64,000 nt of DNA from Cellvibrionaceae bacterium (GTDB lineage Bacteria; Pseudomonadota; Gammaproteobacteria; Pseudomonadales; Cellvibrionaceae). The position numbers were made by a program, and so were the translations under genes. Positions 1-8,328 of the stretch are shown piece by piece. Location of the stretch: positions 248,001-312,000 of the forward strand of contig JAGKWU010000003.1 of assembly GCA_021151695.1 (NCBI GenBank). Reading direction: 5' to 3'. Every line of letters begins with the position of its first letter. Positions within the stretch are counted from its first letter, which is position 1. The notes under the pieces are model-generated. The model was not told where the DNA came from. It saw only the letters and a list, made by a program, of their open reading frames with translations, and made no database searches.

Positions 1-886
1 TGAAAAGCGCGCGCAATCCCCAAATTAACCAATTAAAGAAAGTCCCCTGTTCCGGTGCAGGGTCCCCAAGAAAACGCCCCCAACAACGATCGGCATAATC
101 GTGATCATTATCAGGAGACTCCTCACTGAGCATCCACGCATGCTCGGTGATAAATTGCAGCAGCGCGCTGATGTTATAAATCAGAAACATCGGCACCCAC
201 AGCACGACAATCACAGTCCACCAAACTGAAACCATGAGTGGCAATGACAACAACAACCCCAACCACAATATGCTGGCCCATCGCCAGGAACCGGTACGGT
301 TGATCACATTGGAAGTAACGCGCATCTTCAAAAAGGTGAAATGCAACTTGGGTGAAAAAATAATCAGGAAAAGATTTCGCCAAAGTGCAGGTCGTGACAA
401 CCCCGGCTTGAAGCCAAACGAATACAAGGTATTTGCATCAGAATCTTCAAGCGTCGTAAAGTTATCGCGATTATGGTGCCCCAAATGATCACGGCGATAT
501 TCCTTGCCATTCTGCACAAAGGCTAAAATGGTGAGGAACTCCAACATAAAATCGTTGTAGCGAGCATTTTTGTGAAAATAAGTTCTGTGAACACAATGAT
601 GCGCAAAAACCACTTGTATTTTTCGCAACTGGCCCACACACAGCACCCAGATAACCGGCAATATTGCCCAACCCCAATAGGGTGACTCGGCCAATAAATG
701 GATATTAAAAATAACCAGGGAAATCACCAGGGACGTGCCAATAAAGAAACTTAAAATCGGCCGCATAGACATCAACGGCTTTTCTTCTGGCAGGGGCTTT
801 CCTGTAAACAAGGTGATCAAGGGTTGGAACACTGGCGGAAATCGCTTCAAGGATTCGCGAATCCCTTTTCTGTAAACATGACTCAT
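1..886 (-). CDS. Membrane fatty acid desaturase-like protein, partial (runs off left edge)
   Basis: The reading frame is open from an ATG at 886 to the first base of the window, about 295 residues, so the C-terminus is missing. AGGGAGGA sits 5 bases before the ATG. Two histidine boxes of the membrane di-iron desaturase/hydroxylase superfamily are visible: HHCVH at residues 96-100 and HLGHH at 134-138. Hydrophobic segments lie around residues 43-62 and 70-85 and again after residue 190. The usual third box is not clear and may lie beyond the edge; TEHAW near residue 250 could belong to it. By family it should insert a double bond or hydroxyl into a lipid-linked acyl chain at the inner membrane. 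It is the last visible gene of the operon starting at 6147 and follows the condensing-enzyme gene after 16 bases. The substrate is unknown. Confidence 0.75.
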   Translation of the reverse strand, partial: MSHVYRKGIRESLKRFPPVFQPLITLFTGKPLPEEKPLMSMRPILSFFIGTSLVISLVIFNIHLLAESPYWGWAILPVIWVLCVGQLRKIQVVFAHHCVHRTYFHKNARYNDFMLEFLTILAFVQNGKEYRRDHLGHHNRDNFTTLEDSDANTLYSFGFKPGLSRPALWRNLFLIIFSPKLHFTFLKMRVTSNVINRTGSWRWASILWLGLLLSLPLMVSVWWTVIVVLWVPMFLIYNISALLQFITEHAWMLSEESPDNDHDYADRCWGRFLGDPAPEQGTFFNWLIWGLRALF

Positions 887-902
887 GGATTCCTCCCTGG
901 TT

Positions 903-1814
903 TTAATTAAGTGTCGGTGTCAGGGACACACGGTAAACGCCAACGCTTCTACTGTTGGGTGCCAGTAAAATTCCATCGCCAACAAGATGGCTTGCACTAT
1001 CACTCAACGTTTTATTGATATTGATAAAAATATCGGACGCCAAGCAGTGGCCCAGCTCATAATCACAGAATATTGAATCCGCATTTATGCCAAAAGCTTT
1101 CGCTATTTCATGGCCATAAAGTTGATTCATATTGTGGGAAATCACAAACTGCGGCGAACCACCATCCACAAATAGCTGGGCAGTCAAATCCTTGGCTATA
1201 GTTAGCAAGCTATTGAGCTTCGCCCCAAGATCATTGGGGTCAAAGTTCTCATCTGGCTTTAACTCCAGGTGACGAATAGCGCTGTTGATCAGTGATAATC
1301 CGCGCGATTGACAAGAAACCACCACAGCAGAGGCTCCATCGCTGTGAACGTAGGAATCCTTTAACACCCGCGGGATTTTTGAAGCATCCACATCATCGGC
1401 AATGACAATAAGAACGTTGCGCGCATCACCGCTGTTAATAAGCGAGCTGGCGGTCTTCAAAAGCGGAATACTATCTCCACAATTTTGAAAACCCACCAAC
1501 TGTACGTAAGCGTCCTTAAGTGCTAATTGCGATAAAAGATCCTGCCCAAAGTCTTTGGAAAAATGATCAGATCGCAACGAGTTGCTTCCAATAAGCAGCA
1601 CATCTACTTCATTCGCCGCTATGCCAGACTGTTGCAGAGCAGTTCTCGCCGTATTAACCGCAACATCAATCAACGGCTGATTTAATTTATAAAAGCCACT
1701 GGCACCACGTGTTAACAGCGACAAAATAGTCCGTCGCGACTCACCTTCATCAGCGAGTGACTGGGTCTTTATATAATCCCCAAGAGTGTACGCAGAACTT
1801 ACGATGCCAGGCAT
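903..1814 (-). CDS. KAS III-like (FabH/PqsC-type) condensing enzyme with Cys-His-His triad
   Basis: This 303-residue protein has the thiolase-fold pattern of beta-ketoacyl-ACP synthase III enzymes, which condense an acyl thioester with a second substrate. The nucleophilic cysteine is Cys112 in the string FQNCGDSIP, the same number as in E. coli FabH. The general histidine is His227 in ISHNMNQLY, matching the FabH motif IPHQAN. The third residue, normally Asn in GNTSA, is His256 in ELGHCLAS. A Cys-His-His set is typical of KAS I/II rather than KAS III. The start codon lies inside the end of the aminotransferase gene (16-base overlap), suggesting translational coupling. Sequence outside the motifs is divergent from housekeeping FabH, so a role in secondary metabolism, loading from the carrier protein encoded upstream, is inferred. 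Confidence 0.7.
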   Translation of the reverse strand: MPGIVSSAYTLGDYIKTQSLADEGESRRTILSLLTRGASGFYKLNQPLIDVAVNTARTALQQSGIAANEVDVLLIGSNSLRSDHFSKDFGQDLLSQLALKDAYVQLVGFQNCGDSIPLLKTASSLINSGDARNVLIVIADDVDASKIPRVLKDSYVHSDGASAVVVSCQSRGLSLINSAIRHLELKPDENFDPNDLGAKLNSLLTIAKDLTAQLFVDGGSPQFVISHNMNQLYGHEIAKAFGINADSIFCDYELGHCLASDIFININKTLSDSASHLVGDGILLAPNSRSVGVYRVSLTPTLN

Positions 1815-2818
1815 ATTGTCCGTCCATTACCATAGGTTGCTGTGTGCCAATTAAGAGAGTCAGGTGTGCCATGCACATAAATATTTTTAAGCTGCTCTTT
1901 AATAGCGTTTACCGTATGCTCTTCAGGTGAAACAAAATAGGATTGCCCGTTGTGTAACAGTGAGCTGACCTTACCCACACCAAGCGCTGTGGCAGTGATA
2001 AACATTTCTTTTAATTGCCCGGACGCCACCAGCGGAGGAATTTCATCAACACTTATCCTGCGCTCAACGACTTTGTAGCCGCCCTGTGTTAACAAAGAGA
2101 TAACCGATTTTCGAGTAATTCCCGGCAAAATAGTGTCAGTTAACTCCGGAGTATGAATTTCATCGCCAATTTTAAAAAATACATTCATGGTGTTTCCTTC
2201 CTCAATGTATTTATGTTCCTTGGCGTCCAGCCATAGCACCGAATCACAACCATGCTCCTTTGCTATTTTTGATGGCAAAAGCTGGTGGGCGTAATTTGCG
2301 CCGGTTTTTGCAAACCCCAACCCACCTTCACAGGCTCGGCCAAACCGGTTTTCAACCCATAGATTAAAGCCACTCCCGCTATATTCCCGAATGGGCGCCG
2401 CCATGACTGCAAAAACATAACGCGTGGAAATTACCGGCATAATGTGCGAATCAGTGGCGAAAACAACGGGGCGTAAATACAGCCAATCGCTAATAAATGG
2501 CTCATCCAGAACATCATCCTGCTGACAAATTAACTCCAGTGCTCTGGTATAAATTTGAAAAGATGGACATGGAATACACATACGTGCGCAAGTACTCTCA
2601 AAACGCCTGAAGTTTTCATCCAGACGAAAGGAGTTATAACCATTCTGTGTTTTAAAGACTTTATAGCCTTCAAATGCGCTGGCTCCAAATTGAATGGCCA
2701 TAGATCCCGGGTGAACTCGCAGATTCTGTTCTGCTATCGTCTCAACATCGCCCCAGGCACCATCCGCATACTCCGCTTTCACTAAAACCGGACACCAACC
2801 TTCGAACAAGGGTTTCAT
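1799..2818 (-). CDS. Branched-chain amino acid aminotransferase-like (PLP fold type IV)
   Basis: The 339-residue protein matches the larger BCAT class throughout: GASAFEGYKVF near residue 46, YLRPVVFATD near 113, KTGANYAHQLLPSK with the PLP lysine near 165, VLWLDAKEHKYIEEG near 193, and LPGITRKSVI near 230. These enzymes move the amino group between glutamate and branched-chain 2-oxo acids or amino acids. GGAGG lies about 10 bases before the ATG, and only 2 bases separate it from the preceding adenylation gene. In this operon it more likely makes or consumes an amino-acid precursor for the carrier-protein pathway than serves general Leu/Ile/Val synthesis, but that is inference. Confidence 0.85.
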   Translation of the reverse strand: MKPLFEGWCPVLVKAEYADGAWGDVETIAEQNLRVHPGSMAIQFGASAFEGYKVFKTQNGYNSFRLDENFRRFESTCARMCIPCPSFQIYTRALELICQQDDVLDEPFISDWLYLRPVVFATDSHIMPVISTRYVFAVMAAPIREYSGSGFNLWVENRFGRACEGGLGFAKTGANYAHQLLPSKIAKEHGCDSVLWLDAKEHKYIEEGNTMNVFFKIGDEIHTPELTDTILPGITRKSVISLLTQGGYKVVERRISVDEIPPLVASGQLKEMFITATALGVGKVSSLLHNGQSYFVSPEEHTVNAIKEQLKNIYVHGTPDSLNWHTATYGNGRTICLAS

Positions 2819-2820
2819 AA

Positions 2821-4353
2821 TTACGCTGCCTCCAAAACTTGCATCGCCACTTTTTTGCGATCATTTTTCCCGTTAGCTGATTGGGGAATACTGGGCACAA
2901 AATGGTAAACATTGATAAGCATATAAGTAGGCAACTTTTCACAAAGATATGTCGCTATATCCGCTTTGAATTTCCGCTCGTCAATATCTTGCGACGCAGG
3001 GGAAATAGCAGCTTGCAACAGTTGATCCTGATAAAATACGCAAACATTACTAACACCGGGGAAGTCGGCAATGGTATTTTCCAACTCTTCAATTTCCACT
3101 CGGTTGCCATTGATCTTTATTTGATTATCTTTACGACCAATAAAATAAAAATCGCCAGACTCATCGAAATAACACAGATCGCCCGTTTTAAAAACCAGAT
3201 CTTTAAAGCGATTATGAAGGGGATTTTGAATCAGGCACCGATTGGTAAGCTCCAGGTTGTTCCAATACCCACTAAATAATGTGGAACCGGAAATGTATAA
3301 CTCGCCGATAGTGTCGCTTTGGTGAATAGGTTGCCCATTGTCATCTACCAGCAGCAAATCCATATCGCGGTGACACTTCCCAACTGGCAGATGCGGACGA
3401 CTGCTGCGATAGTCATTTTCATCAATAACTTTGAAGGTACAGGCAATACTTTCAGATTGGCCGTAGATGTTGTAGAACTGAATATCGCCCAGAATATTGG
3501 CGATTTCGCACATATTTTCCTTTGGGAAATGCTCTCCCGCGAAACTGATACTCTTAAGCGTGGTTAAACCTTTTAATTCGTTTCGGGCAACAAGCAAAAA
3601 CATTTTCCATAATGTAGGCACACCACTGAAATGAGTGATTTGCTTTTGAATAAGCTCTGTCACCATTAAACGAGGCTTTTTCAGGTTCGCTCTATTTGGA
3701 AAAATAATGGTTACACCGGAACCAAGACACAATCCGATATCCAATAAAGAAAAATCAAATTGCAACGGCGACAAGCTCGCGTAGCGCGCGGTTACATCCA
3801 GCCGGGCGTGATCAATCAAGCCATCCCAAAAGGAAGCACAAGAGCCATGGCTCATGACAATACCTTTTGGCTTACCTGTAGAGCCGGAGGTGAAGACTAT
3901 ATAAGCCGGCGTTGTGGTATTGATATTGGTCCAATGAGCCCGGTTCGCCACTGTATATTGGGAGATGCTAAATACACTTTGGAAAGGCAACTTGAAATTT
4001 CCGACCACCGGGGGATGATCTTCATTTTTTTGTAACTCGCGAATCACCAACTCAGGAGCAAGGTCATCCATAATTGTATGAACACGCTCCGCGGGCGTTT
4101 CGGGTGAAAGTACCGTAAACACCAATTGTGATTTTGAACAAGCCACTAACAATGAAACCGCTTCAAAGCTGGCGTCAGCTATCAGCAATATATTTCCACC
4201 GGGGATAATTTTATTTTGCGCAATGGCGTTAACCCACTGATCCACGCGCCCTTCAAGATCGGCATAGGTATAAGAACCTGTTTTATCCTCTACGGCGATC
4301 TTGCCAGGTGATTCCTTAACCTTCTGTAACCACACGTCATGTAGATATTTCAT
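2821..4353 (-). CDS. Stand-alone amino acid adenylation enzyme (AMP-binding, DltA/NRPS A-domain-like)
   Basis: A 510-residue ANL-superfamily enzyme, the size of a free adenylation domain. Core motifs in order: VFTSGSTGKPKGIVMSHGS (P-loop, about residue 152), QFDFSLLDIG (A4), NIYGQSES (A5), LYISGSTLFSGYW, KTGDLCYF, GRKDNQIKINGNRVE and NGKNDRKK with the C-terminal catalytic lysine. The Asp of FDFS aligns with GrsA Asp235, which binds the amino group of an alpha-amino acid; FDxSxxDI is also seen in DltA. It probably activates an amino acid as an AMP ester and loads it on the carrier protein encoded at 5019-5258. Spacing is 2 bases to the aminotransferase gene, and GGAG precedes the start. The amino acid cannot be read from sequence alone with confidence; a branched-chain one would suit the neighbouring aminotransferase. 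Confidence 0.8.
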   Translation of the reverse strand: MKYLHDVWLQKVKESPGKIAVEDKTGSYTYADLEGRVDQWVNAIAQNKIIPGGNILLIADASFEAVSLLVACSKSQLVFTVLSPETPAERVHTIMDDLAPELVIRELQKNEDHPPVVGNFKLPFQSVFSISQYTVANRAHWTNINTTTPAYIVFTSGSTGKPKGIVMSHGSCASFWDGLIDHARLDVTARYASLSPLQFDFSLLDIGLCLGSGVTIIFPNRANLKKPRLMVTELIQKQITHFSGVPTLWKMFLLVARNELKGLTTLKSISFAGEHFPKENMCEIANILGDIQFYNIYGQSESIACTFKVIDENDYRSSRPHLPVGKCHRDMDLLLVDDNGQPIHQSDTIGELYISGSTLFSGYWNNLELTNRCLIQNPLHNRFKDLVFKTGDLCYFDESGDFYFIGRKDNQIKINGNRVEIEELENTIADFPGVSNVCVFYQDQLLQAAISPASQDIDERKFKADIATYLCEKLPTYMLINVYHFVPSIPQSANGKNDRKKVAMQVLEAA

Positions 4354-4355
4354 CG

Positions 4356-5003
4356 TTAAAACTCCACGACTACATTTTCATTTTTTCGGAGATGCCCATC
4401 GATATTCATCATATTGAAGAGCACCTCACCATTAAGAATGCGATTTTTATAGATGTGTTCGCGCTTGTTTTTTATCGCTGCCGATTTAATGATGTATCGC
4501 GACTGCTCCCGAGGAATAGCCACCAAGCCATCGCCATCACCAAATAGCCAATCATCTTTACGGATTGAATGACCGCCAACAGTGACAACATCAACCGCTG
4601 CCGCTGGCTTACCCAAACTGGCAGCCTCCGGCGTCACTGATCTTGACCATACGGATATGCCAATTTTTTCAGCGTGGTCTATATCCCTCACAAGCCCATC
4701 ACAAACCACACCTTTTACGCCCAATTTTTTAAGGGCCAACATGACAATATCACCCAATAAGGCCTGATTTTTTACAGTATCCTCAATCACCAGAATCGAG
4801 TGCTCGTCCATATATTCCAGGGCTTGCAATACAGGTAAAATGCTACCGTTGGTCAACACAGGGTACGCTTTACCAACAAGTGGAATAGATGCCGTGTGAT
4901 TGGTAAGCCCTTTAATTATTACAGCAACATCCTTGGCTTTATCATGAACCACGGAACTACTAAGCTTTGATGCCTCTGCAAAAAGACTATTGCGCATATC
5001 CAT
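4356..5003 (-). CDS. RraA/HMG aldolase-fold protein
   Basis: This 215-residue protein carries the fold signature shared by 4-hydroxy-4-methyl-2-oxoglutarate (HMG/CHA) aldolases and RraA RNase E regulators. Visible motifs are ALLGDIVMLALKKLG, VKGVVCDGLVRDID (aldolase metal/substrate Arg-Asp pair) and WLFGDGDGLVAIP. The retained RD pair favours a class II pyruvate aldolase or oxaloacetate decarboxylase-type enzyme over a pure RNase E binder. AAGGGAG precedes the ATG; the gene lies 15 bases after the carrier protein gene and 2 before the ligase gene. Its place between those genes suggests a lyase or tailoring step in the pathway; the real substrate is unknown. Confidence 0.7.
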   Translation of the reverse strand: MDMRNSLFAEASKLSSSVVHDKAKDVAVIIKGLTNHTASIPLVGKAYPVLTNGSILPVLQALEYMDEHSILVIEDTVKNQALLGDIVMLALKKLGVKGVVCDGLVRDIDHAEKIGISVWSRSVTPEAASLGKPAAAVDVVTVGGHSIRKDDWLFGDGDGLVAIPREQSRYIIKSAAIKNKREHIYKNRILNGEVLFNMMNIDGHLRKNENVVVEF

Positions 5004-5018
5004 AGTCGCCGCTCCCTT

Positions 5019-5258
5019 TTAACTGGCGTAATGCTCTTCAATGGCATTGACAGTTGCAAAAGATTTAATATTGAAACCATCTACGTCAATAACAATGCCG
5101 AAATAATCTTCTACAAAAATAATCAGCTCCGTTAATAAAATTGAGTCAACTATTCCTGATTCAACCAGCAATGTATCACCAACGAGCTGACTCGCTTCCG
5201 GGGATTCCTTGCTAACCAAAAATTCTTTTACTGCGTTAAGAAATTGTGTATTTTTCAT
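5019..5258 (-). CDS. Acyl/peptidyl carrier protein
   Basis: A 79-residue acidic helical protein with the phosphopantetheine motif GIVDSILLTEL; Ser39 is the attachment site. The longer frame to 5291 overlaps the preceding gene, so the ATG at 5258 (MKNTQF), which leaves only 4 bases after the diiron oxygenase stop codon, is preferred. It would carry the aminoacyl or acyl intermediate of this operon and needs a phosphopantetheinyl transferase such as the Sfp-type enzyme at 32744-33505. Residues around the serine (VDSILL rather than ADSLD) differ from the fatty acid synthase ACP and fit a dedicated NRPS/PKS-type carrier. Confidence 0.85.
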   Translation of the reverse strand: MKNTQFLNAVKEFLVSKESPEASQLVGDTLLVESGIVDSILLTELIIFVEDYFGIVIDVDGFNIKSFATVNAIEEHYAS

Positions 5259-5262
5259 GTGA

Positions 5263-6147
5263 TTATCCCGCCTTTCGATAAGTGTATTCATAGGTGTCTG
5301 GCAACAGGTCTTCTTCTATCAAAAACTTGCGCAGAGAATTAATGCGAACTTCAGCAAGCTTGCTTTTTACAAAGTGCTGTTCATCCTTGCTTTCTATCAT
5401 TCGATTTCTTAAGTCGAGTGCGTTTTCTATACCGACCTCTTTATAAATCCTAACGTTGTGGTAATCGAGATGACGAGTGGACAGATATTTTTCAATGTGA
5501 TGTTGAAGCTTCAGCCACTCTTCACTAGAAATGACCGTTTTGTATTTTTCAGCGAATGCTTTAACCAGGGTACGACCAAAGCTGATGTGTCGACCTTCAT
5601 CTTCAACGTGATAGTGGTTTATTGCTCTTACCAGCGTAGGCAGCGATTCATCTTCAGCCATCACTTCGTTTAAACCTTGGCCCAACTCCTCAAATATCAA
5701 CACATGGCAAAAAGTGAGAAGATCGCCAGTTTCAGCCCTTTCCCATATCTCGCCTTGTGCATAGGAATACAGAATCGGAAAGAAAGTCCCATACTTCTCG
5801 CAAAACTCAGCAAACATATAAATATGATTGTTTTCTTCTTCGACAAAGTGATAGAAATATTTCCGGTAATCTTTGTAATTAGCCTTCAACATCCTGGTAA
5901 CCATGTTCGCAATAACCTCTTTCTCACCAGAAGAGGAAACTGAACACACCAGGCAAAATTCCAGCTGTGACAACTTTTTCTTGTTCTCAAGCGAAAGGGC
6001 TTCGTATTCTGGAGTTCCATAAATGGAAATCAATTTTTCCGTCATCCAGAACTGATCTTTGGACGGAACTTCATCCCAAGGCAAATCAAAAATGGGGCTT
6101 AATTTTTTTTCCAACGATGACTTCAACAATAATTCTATTTTTTTCAT
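5263..6147 (-). CDS. AurF-like (p-aminobenzoate N-oxygenase family) diiron oxygenase
   Basis: First gene of the operon, 294 residues, about the length of AurF. It is helical with diiron ligand strings: EEENNHIYMF (Glu105/His108), FEELGQGLNE (Glu153/154) and NHYHVEDEGRHISFG (His178, Glu184, His187). AurF-type enzymes use a mu-oxo diiron centre to oxidise amines to hydroxylamines or nitro groups; relatives make N-hydroxylated or diazeniumdiolate-type metabolites. AAGGAG lies 6 bases before the ATG. The next gene is a carrier protein, so the substrate may be a carrier-bound amino acid. A lux-box-like palindrome at 6251-6266 lies upstream. A ferritin-like or HDO-type diiron oxidase is the alternative assignment. 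Confidence 0.7.
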   Translation of the reverse strand: MKKIELLLKSSLEKKLSPIFDLPWDEVPSKDQFWMTEKLISIYGTPEYEALSLENKKKLSQLEFCLVCSVSSSGEKEVIANMVTRMLKANYKDYRKYFYHFVEEENNHIYMFAEFCEKYGTFFPILYSYAQGEIWERAETGDLLTFCHVLIFEELGQGLNEVMAEDESLPTLVRAINHYHVEDEGRHISFGRTLVKAFAEKYKTVISSEEWLKLQHHIEKYLSTRHLDYHNVRIYKEVGIENALDLRNRMIESKDEQHFVKSKLAEVRINSLRKFLIEEDLLPDTYEYTYRKAG

Positions 6148-6592
6148 TTCAACTCCTTCTACCTATGGGAATATTTTCGATTAGCATTTTTTTGAACACC
6201 AACCGCTAAATAGTGCAGCGCATGCTAGTTTCTAAGGGAGCTGAATGTAACTGTCACATCTTACAATCGTGGAAAATGACAGACCGCTGTGCAGATACAG
6301 GGAGAAGGGGAGATTGATCAGATGCATTTAAGAGTTTTTTTTACGCATGAATATGCGTGCAATATGCTAGAAAAACTCAACGATATTTACACAAATAAAA
6401 TCGATTGAAAGAAAGCGAAAGGAAATAGAAAGGAAAATTACGCCATTTAAAAAAAGACGACAGGTAAAAATTAATTTTCAATAGGGAAATAGCCCGCCAT
6501 AAGATTTTGTTGGCAGGCAGAATTTAGGTAAGAAAGGGAAAATTAATCAATTGTCGCTATGGCGTTTTAACAGCGACCTACAAGACAGATAA
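6148..6592. other. Gene-free 445 bp: operon promoter region and weak terminator
   Basis: No convincing coding region. On the minus strand it lies after the methyltransferase gene and before the diiron oxygenase gene. A stem GTCGCT/AGCGAC at 6553-6577, followed on the minus strand by an AT-rich stretch, may be a weak terminator for the methyltransferase gene. The lux-box-like site is listed separately. The rest is AT-rich with no structure I can support. Confidence 0.5.
6251..6266. promoter_or_regulatory. Lux-box-like site upstream of the biosynthetic operon (weak)
   Basis: CTGTCACATCTTACAA has the layout CTGTnA-N4-TnACAn of LuxR-type binding sites. It is less symmetric than the other three sites here (two mismatches between arms). 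It ends 104 bases before the diiron oxygenase ATG at 6147. Confidence 0.4.
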
Positions 6593-7168
6593 TTATTTTT
6601 TGGTGCACAGAATAATACCGGTTGCCCAATCAAGCCGGGCGCAATGTAAATCATCCCGATTTGAGAGGTAGCCCATTAACGCGCTTGCCTTTTCCTGATG
6701 TCCGTCGGGCCAATTCTCCTGCGGCAGCATATCGTCAACAATATAAATTCCTCCCGTACGCAATAGCTCAAGAGTCTCATCCAAGTGATGGTATTTTCCC
6801 GGCCAAGTATCCGCAAAAATAAAATCAATCGAACTCTTTTCCACGCTATCGATTAAATCCTCTCCTTTGCCCACTACAAATTGAACGCGCGCATCAAAAC
6901 CAAGATGCTCTTTGGCAATTTCCACCAAAGAATCATCGCTATCAACAGTTACCAGAGTTGACTCCTCACACATGCCCGCCAATATCCAGCTGGTTGACAA
7001 TCCACTCCCCGTACCTAACTCAAGAAATTTCGCCTTTAATTTACTTGCACACAGGGTTTTCAATAACAATCCAACACTGGCATCCGATGATTGGTTAAAT
7101 CCGGCGGCTTGTGTCGCCTTATATATAGCCTCATAAGCCGAGGGGTATGGGATTTTTGGCTCTGTCAT
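6593..7168 (-). CDS. Class I SAM-dependent methyltransferase (O-methyltransferase family 3-like)
   Basis: With the ATG at 7168 (MTEPKIPYPSAYEAIYK) the protein has 191 residues; the longer frame to 7267 begins in a non-coding hairpin region and is less likely. The Rossmann motifs are FLELGTGSGLSTSWIL (SAM binding), VTVDSDD (acidic ribose contact), and DFIFADTWPGKYHHLDE followed by GGIYIVDDM. This arrangement is typical of caffeoyl-CoA/catechol O-methyltransferase-like enzymes, with the Asp of FADTW at the metal position. It is transcribed alone on the minus strand between the diiron-oxygenase operon and luxI. A lux-box-like palindrome lies at 7310-7325, so it may modify the product of the quorum-controlled pathway. 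Substrate unknown. Confidence 0.7.
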   Translation of the reverse strand: MTEPKIPYPSAYEAIYKATQAAGFNQSSDASVGLLLKTLCASKLKAKFLELGTGSGLSTSWILAGMCEESTLVTVDSDDSLVEIAKEHLGFDARVQFVVGKGEDLIDSVEKSSIDFIFADTWPGKYHHLDETLELLRTGGIYIVDDMLPQENWPDGHQEKASALMGYLSNRDDLHCARLDWATGIILCTKK

Positions 7169-7249
7169 TACATGTACTCGATATTTTTTAGGCGCCCACC
7201 TGGCAGCGCCACCCGATAAAGGTGACAGTCTGAGGGTTGAGCGTAGATG

Positions 7250-7266
7250 TGCGCCGCAACGGCGCA
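7250..7266. other. Perfect hairpin in methyltransferase 5' region
   Basis: TGCGCCG-CAA-CGGCGCA forms a perfect 7-bp stem with a 3-base loop. It lies 82 bases before the methyltransferase ATG and downstream of the lux-box-like site, so it would be inside that gene's leader. Function unknown. Confidence 0.45.
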
Positions 7267-7309
7267 TTCACGCAATATAGACTATATAAATTTTTGCTGC
7301 CCTTGGACA

Positions 7310-7325
7310 CTGTAAGAAATGACAG
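7310..7325. promoter_or_regulatory. Lux-box-like palindrome upstream of the methyltransferase gene
   Basis: CTGTAAGAAATGACAG, with flanking A and T extending the symmetry to 18 bases. Arms CTGTAA/TGACAG differ at one position. It lies 142 bases before the ATG at 7168, the same distance as the luxI site. Confidence 0.6.
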
Positions 7326-7421
7326 TCCCCTCTCTATAAGCCATTGAGCAATGAATGCGATACGAAGCATACCTTTCTAATAGCCAAGATACTCTCCTAT
7401 AAATCTACAGCACACGTATAA

Positions 7422-7440
7422 AGCACATCGTCGATGTGCC
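7422..7440 (-). terminator. Hairpin after luxI
   Basis: GCACATC-GTC-GATGTGC, 24 bases after the luxI stop; on the minus strand it is followed by a short TTTATA. Probably a weak terminator. Confidence 0.45.
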
Positions 7441-7462
7441 TGCGCAATAAAGAGATAGTAAT

Positions 7463-8050
7463 TTAGTGTTTTACCACAGCTAACTTGGCATTCACATTGA
7501 TTCGCAGCGCCACCGACAGCTCTTTACCGATTCTCATGGCCTTTCTTTCTCCCAGGCGCTCAATATCTACTCCCAATTGGCGCAACAGGCGTTCACATGC
7601 AACCGTAGTAACCGTGACATATGAACTTATGTTCATTGCCATTGCGAAATCGTAAAATGAGCGAACCATATCAACGGTAGTCTCCGCCATATAACCACTT
7701 GCCACTTTTGAACTACCCTTGCGGACAGCAAAACGGCTAATCTCCCAGATATCACTGGCCTCGGGCACCTGCTCACCTTGCAACAATTCTGGAAACACCG
7801 AGCGCAACATGTAGTCACCTGTCGTAGGCAATGCGCGCCAACATCCATCAACCCCACCATTGGAATTTTTAACGGCAATATGGAAGGGAGCCATCTCGTC
7901 AAATTGATCGCGCTCCAATCCATCATTAGCGCTAATATCCCACTCCAACCGATCAACAAACGTTTCATAACGCAATCTAAAAATTTCGTTAACGATCTCT
8001 TTAGCCGGAACGTTATTTTTTTGCCCTTGAGTAAAAACCACTCCTTTCAT
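7463..8050 (-). CDS. luxI-like: LuxI-family N-acyl-homoserine lactone synthase
   Basis: The 195-residue protein has the conserved residues of AHL synthases at the expected spacing: Arg27, Phe31, Trp37, Asp48, Asp51, Arg72, Phe86, Glu103 and Arg106 (string WEISRFAVRK). It makes an acyl-homoserine lactone from S-adenosylmethionine and an acyl-ACP or acyl-CoA, in the cytoplasm. The acyl chain cannot be inferred. The partner receptor is most likely the LuxR-type protein at 9446-10186, separated by the RibD-like gene. A perfectly symmetric lux box at 8192-8207 lies 142 bases upstream, suggesting positive autoregulation. Confidence 0.93.
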   Translation of the reverse strand: MKGVVFTQGQKNNVPAKEIVNEIFRLRYETFVDRLEWDISANDGLERDQFDEMAPFHIAVKNSNGGVDGCWRALPTTGDYMLRSVFPELLQGEQVPEASDIWEISRFAVRKGSSKVASGYMAETTVDMVRSFYDFAMAMNISSYVTVTTVACERLLRQLGVDIERLGERKAMRIGKELSVALRINVNAKLAVVKH

Positions 8051-8191
8051 TTTCTCTCTCTCGCTAAGTTAATTGACGAGAGAAAAATTACGTTAAAAAT
8101 ATTTATTGGATTAGCTGTTACATTCGACAAGGCGCCAAACAAAAATATTTTTATAGAAAAAACAATCAGTTAGCAACACCCAACGAATGCC

Positions 8192-8207
8192 CTGTAATAA
8201 CTTACAG
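8192..8207. promoter_or_regulatory. Lux box (perfect palindrome) of luxI
   Basis: CTGTAATAACTTACAG: perfect 6-bp arms CTGTAA/TTACAG with a 4-base centre, the classical LuxR-type operator form. It lies 142 bases before the luxI ATG. Confidence 0.75.
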
Positions 8208-8328
8208 CTTATTTGTATTTCCAAAATCTATATCTAACCTGCAGATATTCATTCCCGCCAATTCCTTTGGTGTTTGATGAGCTCATCACTTCCAGTGGAG
8301 CACTTTACCCAGTAGCTTAGCTGCATAG

